Notes: generated by a model from the sequence alone, not told the origin. Positions 1-10,650 are shown, counted from the first letter of the stretch. The stretch is 64,000 nt of DNA from Terebella lapidaria (GCA_949152475.1 OX424556.1:55324451-55388450); one strand, 5' to 3'. Program-made: numbers and translations.

Positions 1-1503
1 GGGAATGCACATGTCTAACACGAAGTCCTTATCTTATTAAGAACACTGCCACATCCACAAGGTTGATATGCAACAGGGCGTTCAGGACATGGCCCAGGTT
101 TCAACTGTATCGGATGTGCAACATCGACTATATTCTCGTCGAGGTGCAAGTAGACGCACTTTCATCTAAAAATGTGTTCACTGAAGATGAGGAGCTCTCT
201 ATATTTTGCCGATGTCTCCATTCAGCGCAAATCCCTGATGATTACTCGTGACGACCTTCAGCAGATGAAAGATACTCACGATACCCATTCTTATGCACGG
301 AGCGTCTGACAGCATGATGAGGGGAGTGTATGCACTTTATGTGTGGTTTCGACTGGTATGCTTCCTCTGCCGAATGTGGACCTGGCACATGACACAAGGA
401 TTGCATTGATTGCATCTTGAGTTTGATTGTAATTTGTTGCCTAGGATCAAAGAGCTTGCTGCTTTAACTTTGTAAGCGTTTAGGGGTTTACTAAATCATG
501 GTTCTCAACATTAGCACATTATTACATGAGATAGTACCCGTATTGACGTGCTGGTAATATGTAAACAATGTTAATTTGGTTTTATTTCATATTCTGTGTC
601 AATCAAATAGTTTAGTTTGCGATAACGGTTTCCGTTGATTGTAATCCACAACTCAATCAGTGGTTATTTTAAGAGTCTTTATTGTATTTGATATGGAGTG
701 GGTACGCATAATTGGTATCCAGACATTGGACAACATGCTCTAACTCTAACCCAGGGCAGTGGATAATCTTGTTTCCTACGCATCCGGTGTAGATTATAGA
801 ATATTGTTATAGAATATGAGTAGAATCTACCACGATAATTCTCCGATTAGTGAGCGGTAAAAACAACAGCACCAAACCACTAATTTTCATGTGGTCTAAT
901 GGAAGCTAATTCGACAATCAACCGATAACACACAAACACACTAACAGAGCAGATAGAACAGACAACATCACCAGTGCCACGGCGAACACATCTGCCAAAA
1001 CTCATTGATATTGTCATGGCAATTCATTTTTATAGCATGGCAATCGAGGTTAAGTTAGTGAAAATACATAATCAACTGGTATGTTGTGTATATGCTCGCC
1101 CATATGTTCGTCATGCTTCTACAAAACCTCTCTTATGCAGCATTCTTAACCAATTTCCCATAATATGTACCTAAAATATATTTCTTAACAAAGTGTAAAT
1201 ATCTAAGATACCTTCAGTCTAAATTACACCAAAGAACCATCCATCCTCTAATCAGACGTGGTCAAATCGACAATATCTCAGAATTGCTGCATAGGACAGA
1301 TTCCCGAAATTACAGCGATCATGTAATAGCTCTCCTGTCATCACCGACATGGGAATCTCATCAAATAGTAGATCATGCTTCTTCAAATCACTAGGCTTTG
1401 GTTTTGTCTTCCAAGAAATAGTTCCTCTTTACGTAATCGCGTATTGATCTTCTAATCCTGATTATAAGCCGATACCAAGCAGATAGACCATGTTATAGCC
1501 ATT
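1..1503. repeat. Large repeat, copy A, segment 1
   Basis: This stretch aligns by eye with 18911-20393 (copy B), and from about 665 onward with 20739-21580 (copy C). Shared landmarks are the GGGAATGCACATGTCTAAC start, the run about the Gatt/GTGAGCGG block near 840-860, and the AAATTACACCAAAGAACCAT block near 1220. Similarity is roughly 85-90 percent with small indels. It breaks off exactly at 1503, where a TIR element is inserted, and resumes at 6746. Short open frames occur but none is conserved well enough across the copies to be called a gene. Confidence 0.85.
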
Positions 1504-1669
1504 AGACTTTTTTCGTGTCGGGGGTATTTCGAGGGTGTTTCGGGGTGAAGTACCGCGGTCAAGTGAGTAGGGGTTTTTGCACATTGAAGCGTGGCGAATA
1601 TAACTCAGATTAGTTGAACAGCGCCTATTAGGCCACACAAAATAGAGCCGAACTCTAGCAGCCGTATGC

Positions 1670-1784
1670 GGCCCAAGTATCATCCTGCGCTTTCCTCCAT
1701 ATCCAGTAAGGGTTACAGACGGATTAAATGGCATTTATGTAGTTGTTGAGTAAGTATTAAGGCGCAGCGTATGATACTTGGGCC
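1670..1784 (-). mobile_element. MITE, full copy (family M1)
   Basis: A 115-bp element whose ends are inverted: GGCCCAAGTATCATCCTGCG on the left and GCGTATGATACTTGGGCC on the right. The flanks CCGTATGC (1662-1669) and AGGTATGC (1785-1792) form an imperfect 8-bp target duplication. The interior contains the same TTAATCC/GTCTGTCACC-type core as the copy at 7460-7584, in the opposite orientation. Size and target duplication fit a hAT-type MITE; superfamily not proven. It is nested in the 1504-6745 element. A second internal fragment of the family lies at about 1815-1855. Confidence 0.75.
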
Positions 1785-2246
1785 AGGTATGCTATGCTGC
1801 ATTTTCTTTTATCTCTGATGAGGATTAAAAGGGTGTCAGACAGATTACATGACATGTCGCGCAGTGTTCATTGGTAGCACGCTACAGTCTTAGACAACCC
1901 TGAAAATATCACCTTTTGTAAAGTAAAGTTTATTGCTAGAATGTTATATATTCCATCTAAGTTATCTGTTATTTGCTCTTTCAGTCACTTTCTCTTTGTA
2001 TGCACAAATAACATCAGAAATTCAGAAATTGTGCAACATCAGAATATTTTATTATTATTGGGCGAAAATCACTAAATTAATTTGGATGGGAAAAATAATG
2101 GAGTGCGAATATTAACATGACAAGGGTGCAATATGCTTGGCGGTTGTGTACTGGTCAACAGCAATCCCATTGCAACCAGTCATCTTAATGTGTTTCACCA
2201 ATGCACGAGTTGGTGACATATGAAAATATGTTACATTTCTATATTT

Positions 2247-4020
2247 AACGAGACAATCAGAGATTGCAGACCCTCGCCCTTCAGATTTAGTCACTAAAAT
2301 TAGGCGATAATTGAGAGTTTTGATCTTAAGACCACCGCTTGTACGCCATACGATTGGGAATTGGCCAAAGAAAAATACAAAAATAGATTGAACATTTAAT
2401 ATTGATTAGAACCAGAGTTATAGCCAATAATGTGATTTTCTTTTTTCCGTTGCCATGGCAACCGTTTTCACCCGATTTTGGCAAAATTTGAAAGGGACTG
2501 AGCCACTACCATAGCATTCCAGCCCTATAAATTTCAAATCGATCGGACCGTATGCCATTGAGTTATGAGCGCAGACATTTGCACTGAAACGTCGCTGGCC
2601 AAAAATAACCGAAATCGTGACCCCCAATTTTTCGACATCGGGCGATAATGGAGAGTTTTCGTCGTACGACCATCGGTTATACACCAAACGATCGGGAATT
2701 GGCCCGCGAAAAATACAAAAATAGTTGGAAAAATTAATATCAAATAGAACCGGAGTCAGAGCCAATTATGTGAATTTCTTTTTTTCCGTTGCCATGGCAA
2801 CCGTTTTCATCCGATTTTGGCAAAATTTTAAAGTGACTGAGCCACTACCATAGCACTCTTGCCCTATAAATTTCAAATCGATCGGACCGTTTGCCTTTGA
2901 GTTATGAGGGCAGACATTTGCACTGAAACGTAGCTGGCCAAAAATAACCGAAATCGTGACCCCCAATTTTTCGACATCGGGCGATAATGGAGAGTTTTCA
3001 TCGTACGACCATCGGTTATACACCAAACGATCGGGAATTGGCCCGCGAAAAATACAAAAATAGTTGGAAAAATTAATATCAAATAGAACCGGAGTTAGAG
3101 CCAATTATGTGAATTTCTTTTTTTCCGTTGCCATGGCAACCGTTTTCATCCGATTTTGGCAAAATTTTAAAGTGACTGAGCCACCACCATAGCACTCTTG
3201 CCCTATAAATTTCATATCGATCGGACCGTTTGCCTTTGAGTTATGAGGGCAGACATTTGCACTGAAACGTCGCTGGCCAAAAATAACCGAAATCGTGACC
3301 CCCAATTTTTCGACATCGGGCGATAATGGAGAGTTTTCATCGTACGACCATCGGTTATACACCAAACGATCGGGAATTGGCCAAAGAACAATACAAAAAT
3401 AGTTGGAAAAATTAATATCAGGTAGAACCGGAGTTAGAGCCAATTATGTGATTTTCTTTTTTTCCGTTGCCATGGCAACCGTTTTCATCCGATTTTGGCA
3501 AAAATTTGAAGGGACTGAGCCAGCACCATAGCACTTTTGCCCTATAAATTTCAAATCGATCGGGCCGTTTGCCTTTGAGTTATGAGCGCAGACATTTGCA
3601 CTGAAACGTCGCTGGCCAAAAAAAAATCGAAACCGTGACCCCCAATTTTTCGACATCGGGCGATAATGGAGAGTTTTGGTCGTACGACCACGGGCTATAT
3701 ATCAGATGATCAGGAATTGGCCATAGAAAAATACAAAATTAGTTAGAAAAATTTATCTTGAATAGAACCGGAGTTATGGTCAATTATTGATTTTTACATT
3801 TTCCGTTGCCATGGCAACAGTTTTTGTCCGATTTTGACCAGATTCGAGGAGGACCGAGCCACTGAGATACCGCTTCATCCCTATAAGTTTCATGTTGATC
3901 GGACCATTCTCCTCTGAGATATGCGCGCGGACAGACAAACATACAAACAAACAAACAAACAAACATACAAACGGACAGACCCAATTGCAATACCCTCTGC
4001 CCCTATCGGGGCGAGGGTAA
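2247..4020. mobile_element. Composite element with 339-bp satellite, copy 1
   Basis: It begins with a block of about 55 bp (AACGAGACAATCAGAGATTG...) identical to the start of the second copy at 8651. It ends with a microsatellite (CAAA/CATA), then ACGGACAGACCCAATT and a GC-rich hairpin at 3992-4018 (CCCTCTGCCCC, loop TATC or close, GGGGCGAGGG), also shared with copy 2. The body is five tandem units. ACCCTCGCCC near the left end and its complement in the right hairpin form a short terminal inverted repeat. The open frames of about 112 codons on the minus strand are a by-product of a 339-bp unit, which is divisible by 3, and are not genes. Nested inside the 1504-6745 element. Confidence 0.7.
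2310..3990. repeat. 339-bp satellite array, five units
   Basis: Five tandem units whose phase can be read from the palindrome GTTGCCATGGCAAC at 2449, 2788, 3127, 3466 and 3805, spaced exactly 339 bp each time. Units 2 to 4 are nearly identical; the first and fifth are more diverged, as expected at array edges. Each unit also contains GGCAAAATTT, CGATCGGACCGTTTG and GCGATAATGGAGAG. Related units occur at 9340-10530. Confidence 0.9.
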
Positions 4021-5578
4021 TTAAGTTTGTTGGTACAATTTGTCGATTTCACCAAATGAACCTTCTGGTGTGATTTTGAGATACTTGTCTATAAAGTAAA
4101 GACAGGGGATTCAGTACTATAGACCGCCTAAACATATGCCTTCTTTTGTACGACTATTTATTATAATGATAATCTCATAGTCCTCAGTCTTAGACTCTCG
4201 GACCCCACTGTATATCTGGGTTCTGTTATAATGGGTGAATTATAACAAAATGCCACATACATCCTCCTTACGCAATATTGTCAGTGTTTGGGTAAGTATG
4301 AGATCGGCATGCCTCATGATTTAGAGACGAAAAAAGGTCTCGATCGTTGTTCTGAAATTCAATGAAATCATTATTTGAGATTTATTACATAATTTGAACA
4401 GTGCAATATACGTCTTCATCTTGAGTCTTTTTTTTTCGCACTGGCCAGAATTCGTTGATGTGCTGACAAACGTTTTTGTAGAAATACGACCCGTACAATA
4501 ATCCAAGCATACAACTTACACCGGGTTTTATTTTGCCCTTGGTCGTATCTGGACTCCTCGTAAGCTCGGAATCCGTGAAACGACCGCTCGGTTAATGCAG
4601 AAAAATGTGGGATATTTTGTGAAGTTTTTAAAACTTGATTGAAATAGCATAATGACATCATAAATACTGATCTATGTCATGGATATAGCAACGAATTCTG
4701 GAGAGTACAAAAATACAATGTGAAACTGTGTTCATTCAGTATCACTGGTGCGAACTGCAATTGGCACATCAACATGATCGTACGCGATAAATGTATGAAA
4801 AACAAATTGATCATGTTTCTTTGAAATCGTAACATTGACATCTCAGGTGTTTGACTACAGTCAGATAATTAGTTGATCTTCAAGAATGAAGCAATGACGA
4901 ACGTGAATACAATCGTGTCATCGAAATAAATTGGTGAGAAATTGTTGTTGATGATGCGCCAATGAGGCGTTCCTGATGCGCGTATTGATAATTCGGATTC
5001 TCAAGCGATACGCCAGTATCATATCCTTACTATGATGACCATTGTGTACAAACATATCATAACATTATTCTCCTTTTACACACAAATATTCTCATTGATG
5101 GCACACGATTTGTTTCGTCGTGTACTTGGACACGGGTGTGCTGGTGTATCGGTTGATACATTTCCCAGTCCAATCATCATATATTTTGTTATATTTTGCA
5201 AAAGAGTTTTGCTGGTTTTAAGCCATGTGTCAATGTATAAAATCCCTATGAAAAGTGTAACATGGAGCAAAAACATACGACACTGCGGGTTAAAGTTATG
5301 TGTCTGTGGTATTGACAGGGCTATCATTAGGCATATGTCTATCACTCGTCGAATTTGACCATTTATAATACTGATTTTGTAAAATTAATAACATTTTATG
5401 AATCGCTCCTGAAATATGGATTTGTCTGTATCGATATCCATGCAGTAGGCCTATGCATATTTACCGTGAGACCAAAAAATTTAGTAATCCCCAAAAATCC
5501 CCCCAAAAGTGCCAAAACACGCTGACCGGCGATTTTTAGTTCCAATAACATTCAATGCTCTGATATACAAGATTTATC
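4021..5578. other. Unassigned interior of the TIR element
   Basis: Between the satellite and the next MITE I recognise no coding domain, RNA gene or repeat end. Open frames of 60-108 codons lie on both strands and overlap one another, with no recognisable motifs. A transposase for the enclosing TIR element would be expected here if it were autonomous; none is seen. Confidence 0.4.
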
Positions 5579-5692
5579 GGCCCAAGTATCATACGCTTTG
5601 CCTTAATACTACTCGTCCACTAAATGAATGTCATTTAATCCGTCTGTCACCTTTTTAAGCCTTATCGAATAAAGAGGAATAGACGTGGAATC
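5579..5692 (+). mobile_element. MITE, 3'-truncated copy (family M1)
   Basis: Starts with GGCCCAAGTATCATACGC and continues with the family core (CTACTCGTCCACTAAATGAA, then TTTAATCCGTCTGTCACC). The right inverted repeat is missing; similarity stops soon after GAATAAAGAGGAA. Confidence 0.65.
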
Positions 5693-6192
5693 AATACCCA
5701 GTATCAAGTATTCCGAGCAAACAAAACAGGGTCCGTTATCCAATCTCATAGTCCGGGGACAGAAAGTCATATCAGGCATACGAAGTGAGAGAAAACAAAA
5801 ATGACAGGGAAACTCATGAACCCCCATAAATGGCCATCAGGAGGTGAAATCAGGTGTTCCGGAAAGAGTGAGCATTTCCTGCCCCACTAGTGGCACCCGT
5901 CATGAATTCCCCAAAATTAACATGAAAAAAGATCTAGTTGCATGGCAGACATGGATTTGCTGTATTTATCAACCAGATCATGATGACGTCCATAGAATTT
6001 CTTAAACGCAGCAATAAGTCTTGGTAAAACATATCCTTGTCGTAGCAGTTTAGAGACTAGCTGGGCACTTCGATAGACAAAGTCCTCATATTTGCAACTA
6101 GCTCTGGAATAGCGTATAAGTTGAGAAACAAACACACCATATGCCGGTGACATAGGAATGTTGCTGCTTAGAAAAGGGAAATTGACTATGGA
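5693..6192 (-). mobile_element. 3' end of a reverse-transcriptase retroelement (fragment)
   Basis: On the minus strand the interval 6192-5917 reads NFPFLSSNIPMSPAYGVF followed by SQLIRYSRAS, LLRQGYVLPRL and KFYGRHHDLVDKY. From memory this is the conserved C-terminal module that follows the reverse transcriptase in a widespread animal retroelement family; I think it may be Penelope-like but am not sure. Downstream (5900-5693) the sequence has the GC-rich GTGCCACTAGTGGGGCAGG block and CTTTCCGGAACACCTGAT, which I associate with the 3' untranslated region of the same family. The reverse transcriptase itself is absent, so this is a 5'-truncated relic. It ends against a small hairpin at 6207-6234. 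Confidence 0.55.
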
Positions 6193-6206
6193 AAAATTGA
6201 AAAATC

Positions 6207-6234
6207 TCCTGCGCCTATCCTGGAAGGCGCAGGA
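6207..6234. repeat. Small perfect hairpin, MITE-derived
   Basis: TCCTGCGCCT and AGGCGCAGGA flank a short loop (ATCCTGGA or close), followed by TATGATACTT. The arm and the trailing bases match the terminal repeat of MITE family M1, so this looks like two fused MITE ends. Confidence 0.5.
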
Positions 6235-6745
6235 TATGATACTTTAATCGTAGGAATAGCATATAGCTGTCTGTACTTCCAATGAAACGTATTTGAATAT
6301 AAAATAGCTTTATGACTACCCCTCCCGACGTGCATGTATAGAACGTGATTGGTTTCACGTATAAATATGAATATGATTGGTCTCACATATCAAGTTCTTC
6401 TAATTTGAATTCGAATTATAACAAACGACTCAAATCTCGACGGTGACACACGTTCTTGCCAAAAATATATGTGAGGCGAACACTGGACCATTGAGCAACT
6501 GACACCCGATGAATCAGAATCCTTGCATACGTCACGTTAGACAATATAATAAAAACTATAAATTGATTTATAATTTTGTTTGGCCTCAATCTCTGTGGAG
6601 TGTCGACTGAAAATAGCTCTTGCGGGATTAGTTTGTTTTAAGCTGCACGCATCACTGAATAAACCCCTGGGTGCCGAGAAGAGGGGATAGTTGCGGTACT
6701 TAACCCCGAAACACCCTCGAAATACCCCCGACACGAAAAAAGTCT

Positions 6746-7260
6746 ATTATGTCTAATGGATGTCTGTCTCTCATGTACCAGGATCAGGCTTATGAATATC
6801 ACCTGGTAACTTTCGAAATTATGCACAACCTGGTCTATTTCAGATCTGGTATATATTTTGACTCGGTGATACTGTGTGATGCTATCGTGATTTAATATGC
6901 TGTCAAGCATAGGAGGACTGTGACAGCTCGGACACAAGTGGGCCATAATACAACAATGTACTTTTACACTGATATGGTAATTGAAATCATCGTGTGCATG
7001 CATGTTCCAGAAGATTGTGGCCTTGAGGACCACGCAAGCTAACGTAGCTGTAGTTGGTGTATTCCAGACAGATTCAGAGATTGCTACAAGGGTTTATTTG
7101 TTGCGGAAATGCAGCTAGTTTCGCGATATTACACAAATCCCAAAGATTGTTTTCTGAGACTACAAGTACCGGTATCCAAAAATTGAATTGATGTTAATCA
7201 TAATTTAGGACGACATCGTATCTGTCATAATAACTACATAACACGTGTCTTATGTATAGG
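6746..7260. repeat. Large repeat, copy A, segment 2
   Basis: Continues copy A after the TIR element. It matches 20394-20738 (B, partial) and 21581-22057 (C), roughly 90 percent by eye, with landmarks CATGTACCAGGATCAGGCTT and GATTGTGGCCTTGAGGACCA. Related but more distant sequence lies at 54400-54780 and 59870-60245. A minus-strand frame, 7033-6638, stays open in A and partly in C (21837-21574), but an indel of about two bases in the 54-kb relative breaks the frame, so coding is not supported. Confidence 0.8.
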
Positions 7261-7300
7261 ATAATGCCCTAGGCTGAGTATTATCCGACATAGTGCATGC

Positions 7301-7384
7301 ACCCCCCCCCCCCCTCCCCTTCTGACACAACCCCTCCCCTCCACCCTCCCCTTCTGACACAACCCCTCCCCTCCACCCTCCCAT
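7301..7384. repeat. C-rich minisatellite
   Basis: A run of about 14 C residues is followed by two near-perfect units of CCTTCTGACACAACCCCTCC plus CCTCCACCCTCC, period about 32 bp. Almost no G on this strand, so the complement is strongly G-rich and could form a G-quadruplex. Confidence 0.85.
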
Positions 7385-7459
7385 TCATTTAGTTCATAAA
7401 CAACATATCACATACATTTTACGTAATTCAATATAAATAACAAAACTGCAAATGCAACG

Positions 7460-7584
7460 GGCCCAAGTATCATACGCTGCAGACTAATACTACTCGTCCA
7501 CTAAATGAATGCTATTTAATCCGTCTGTCACCCTTTTAATCCTTATTGAATATAGAGGAAGGCGCAGAATATGATACTCAGGCC
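7460..7584 (+). mobile_element. MITE, full copy (family M1), with 8-bp TSD
   Basis: A 125-bp element with imperfect inverted ends GGCCCAAGTATCATACGCTG and CGCAGAATATGATACTCAGG-CC. It is flanked by a perfect 8-bp direct repeat ATGCAACG at 7452-7459 and 7585-7592. An 8-bp duplication fits hAT-type transposition (Merlin or P are alternatives). No coding capacity. This copy defines the family; others are at 1670-1784, 5579-5692 and 60262-60335. Confidence 0.88.
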
Positions 7585-7835
7585 ATGCAACGCACAGTCC
7601 TTGCTCAATCAAGTGTATCCGTCAGGAAAAGCGTTGGATCTATTACCCGCTGCACAATTTACTTCACCACATGACTCAGCTCATAGATAAATACATTCAA
7701 CCCTAGCGGCATTCTGTTGTTATGGCTACAGTACACATGGTTCCAATTGAGTATGTTTCTGATGGACTCGCACTGTGCCTTTGAATTGTTTTCTCCCCCT
7801 AGTAACGTGTTTGTGAGTATTTCTCAAATAGAGCC

Positions 7836-7845
7836 CTATAAAAGC
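7836..7845 (+). promoter_or_regulatory. Possible TATA box
   Basis: CTATAAAAGC lies about 25-35 bp upstream of a GC-richer stretch (GCGCGCTCACTTTG) and about 220 bp upstream of a strong splice-donor-like CAG/GTGAGT at 8069. Suggestive of a core promoter, unproven. Confidence 0.3.
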
Positions 7846-8262
7846 AAACGCGGCAAAAGGCGCGCTCACTTTGAAACAGCAAGCTAGGTGACATCAACTT
7901 TTCGTGATGAAAAAATGCAGCACATGGATAACGCCGCATGCGGATATAAACGCGTGTTCTGACGCGCTTGTTTGTTGGATATACTTGCAAAACCTTATTC
8001 ATGGGAATGACTCAAATGTTTTGGTGTAACCAGATGCAGTGCATGAACAAAATACCAGATTTGTGAACAGGTGAGTAATATATCAGACTTATTTCTTTGA
8101 ATTCGATACAAAATTAGCATTTTCTCTTGCATTATCTAACGGGTTGTACCCATGTACAAAGAATTGAATCACAATTGAACAAATGCCTGAACAAATATCT
8201 TCATCTTCCCTTCTTTCAATCCTCATAACAAAATAAAAACGATTTATTCACATGTATTTACA

Positions 8263-8650
8263 GAATTCCTCGTAAAATCACTACGACCGATTCTAAGGTT
8301 TGATCCATGACTTCCATGACTTCAACGTACGAGTGGTAAGTATTTGTTTCTAATTTTGTGCTATTCGTGCATAATATGGCAATGTAAAAGTTATGTTCAA
8401 TTTGTTCCCACAATACATATGCTGAATAGCTATAATCTACATTTAAAAAGGAAAAATGAAACCTTCATATTTGTAAATCTCATTCATACTTGCAGGAAAA
8501 TTACGTTATACGTGATCTCTGGAGGTTTCTCTAGGATTCCGGTACATTTGCGGATGTGGAATATCGCAGGATTATCAAAACCTCCGGAATTCCAAGGATA
8601 TTGTGGATATACACGTTTTCACTGGATTTCTGCAGAGGATTCCATGCACC
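8263..8650 (+). pseudogene. Exon-like fragment resembling an integrase core domain
   Basis: Splice-like signals frame two blocks. An acceptor TATTTACAG precedes 8263 and a donor GTG/GTAAGT lies at about 8336. A second acceptor CATACTTGCAG ends near 8495 and is followed by an open block to about 8650. In that block the reading LYVISGGFSRIPVHLR resembles, from memory, the first strand of the rve-type integrase core found in many uncharacterised invertebrate proteins (pattern W-I-x-x-x-x-x-I-D-G-x-S-R). The similarity fades within about 45 codons, and the block ends where the satellite composite begins at 8651. Only a fragment is present; the remaining catalytic region is not seen. The whole could be a relic of a transposon-derived gene. 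Family assignment is from memory and uncertain. Confidence 0.4.
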
Positions 8651-10650
8651 AACGAGACAATCAGAGATTGCAGACCCTCGCCCTTCAGATTTAGTCACTA
8701 AAATTAAAGCTAATAACCTTTGTATTTTCAATGTGGGCGATAATCAGGGATTATGGTCATACGACAATTGGTCATATATCAAATGGTCGGTAATTAGCCA
8801 TAGAAAAATCATGGGAGAATTAATCATTGATAAAAGTAGAGTTCCTGCGATTTCTCTATTTTGACCACATTCTCGACCACAGAATGAATTCTTAACACTA
8901 ACTTTCCAAACTTTGCAGACTCACCCAGATTTATATTGCGTAAAATATTGTATTGAATATCTTCAGTGGTTTCTGAATTATTACTACTTGTAATATTATG
9001 AATCGGTAATTTCAGCTGATGACCCTTACATTCTCGACCTTGGGCGATAATGAGGAATTTTGATCGTACGACCATTGGTCATATAGCAAACGATGGAGAA
9101 TTGATCACAGAAAAATACAAAAATATTAGGGAAAATTAATCACGTATATAAACGGAGTTATTGCAACTTTTCGATTTTGACCTCTTCTGTGACCTTGGCC
9201 TCATAGTTCAATATTAAACTGTAAAATTTCACCGTAATGTTTATATTATCAAGGCACATTTTATGAACGAAAACGGTTTAAATAGATTGATAACTGGCTT
9301 CACAATATGGTCTCGAATCTCAGAACACTCACAAGTCATAGAATCGTGACCCCAAATTTTCGACCTGAGGCGATAATTGAGAGTTTTTGTCTTAAGACCA
9401 TCGGTTGTACGCCATACGATTGGGAATTGGCCAAAGAAAAATACAAAAATAGGTTGAAAATGTAATATTGATTAGAACCGGAGTTATAGCCAATTATGTG
9501 ATTTTCTTTTTTCCGTTTCCATGGCAACCGTTTTCACCCGATTTTGGCAAAATTTGAAAGGGACTGAGCCACTACCATAGCACTCCAGCCTTATAAATTT
9601 CAAATCAATCGGACCGTTTGCCTTTGAGTTATGAGCGCAGACATTTGCACTGAAACGTCGCTGGCCAAAAATAACCGAAATCGTGACCCCCAGTTTTTCG
9701 ACATTGGGCGATAATGGAGACTTTTCGTCGTACGACCATCAATCGTAGACCACACGATCGGGAATTGGCCAAAGAAAAATACAAAAATTGTTGGAAAAAT
9801 TAATATCAAGTAGAACCGGAGTTAGAGCCAATTATGTGATTTTATTTTTTCCGTTTTCACCCGATTTTGGCAACATTTGACAGGGACTGAGCTACTACCA
9901 TAACACTCCAGCCTTGTAAATTTCAAATCGATCGGACCGTGTGTCTTCGAGTTATGAGCGCAGACATTTGCACTGAAACGTCGCTGACCAAAAATAACCG
10001 AATTCGTGACCCCCAATTTTTCGACATCGGGCGATTATGGAGACTTTTCGTCGTGCGACCATCAATCGTACACCAAACGATCGGGAATTGACCAAAGAAA
10101 AATACAAAAATAGTTGGATACAATAATATCAAGGAGAACCGGAGTTAGAGCCAATTATGTGATTTTTTTTTTCCGTTGCCATGGCAATCGTTTTCACCCG
10201 ATTTTGGCAAAATTTGAAATGGATTGAGCCACTATCATATCACTCCAGCCCTATAAATTTCAAAGCGATCGGACCGTTTGCTTTTGAGTTATGAGCACAG
10301 AAATTTGCACTGAAACGTCGCTGGCCAAAAATAACCGAAATCGTGACCCCCAATTTTTCGACATTGGGCGATAATGGAGACTTTTCGTCGTACGACCATC
10401 GGTCGTACACCATAGGATCGGGAATTGGCCAGAGAAAACTACAAAATTAGTTTGAAAAATTAATACTGATTAGAACTAGAGTTATAGCCAAATATGTGAT
10501 TTTCACATTTTTCGTTGCCATGGCAACACTTTTTATTCGATTCTGAATCCCAAGTGTGAGTTATGCGCGCGGACAGACAGACAGACAGACAGACATACAA
10601 ACGGACAGACCCAATTACATTACCCTCTGCCCCTATCGGGGCGAGGGTAA
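8651..10650. mobile_element. Composite element with 339-bp satellite, copy 2
   Basis: Same left 55 bp as the copy at 2247 and same right end: (CAGA)n, then ACGGACAGACCCAATT and the hairpin CCCTCTGCCCC / GGGGCGAGGG at 10623-10648. The first 700 bp are strongly diverged satellite units (for example 8735-8860 and 9045-9170); the last 1.2 kb are better preserved. The microsatellite differs from copy 1 (CAGA rather than CAAA), while the flanking end is constant. Confidence 0.7.
9340..10560. repeat. 339-bp satellite array, second locus
   Basis: About four units. The X-box-like palindrome is at 9515 (one mismatch, GTTTCCATGGCAAC), absent by a short deletion in the next unit, at 10175 (GTTGCCATGGCAAT), and perfect at 10514; the last two are exactly 339 bp apart. 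Units are more diverged from one another than in the first array. Confidence 0.85.

Larger units (their letters stand above)
1504..6745. mobile_element. 5.24-kb DNA transposon with 53-bp TIRs
   Basis: The two ends are inverted repeats 53 bp long, at 1504-1556 and 6693-6745, matching at 52 of 53 positions and beginning AGACTTTTTTCGTGTCGG. The element sits in copy A of the large repeat. Copies B (near 20391) and C (near 21578) keep the uninterrupted site, reading GCCATTATGTC. Comparison gives a 3-bp target duplication: ATT (1501-1503 and 6746-6748), or TTA in the other possible phase, which would suit PIF/Harbinger. No transposase frame is visible inside. The interior holds two full or partial MITEs, a 339-bp satellite block and a retroelement fragment, so this is best seen as a non-autonomous element that has carried or acquired other repeats. 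The near-perfect TIRs suggest a fairly recent insertion. Confidence 0.8.

Noticed and set aside
2418-3656. Row of similar minus-strand open frames of 112-115 codons
   Set aside because: They are the same frame of a 339-bp satellite unit. Because 339 is divisible by 3, the frame repeats; no known domain and no sign of selection.
3940-3966. CRISPR-like or regular spacer repeats
   Set aside because: Simple (CAAA)n microsatellite; no spacers.
2247-4020. Helitron, because of the 3' hairpin
   Set aside because: No CTRR after the hairpin and no TC start at the shared left end; no Rep/helicase frame.
1504-6745. Polinton, because the ends start with AG
   Set aside because: Too short, only a 3-bp target duplication, and none of the expected genes are present.
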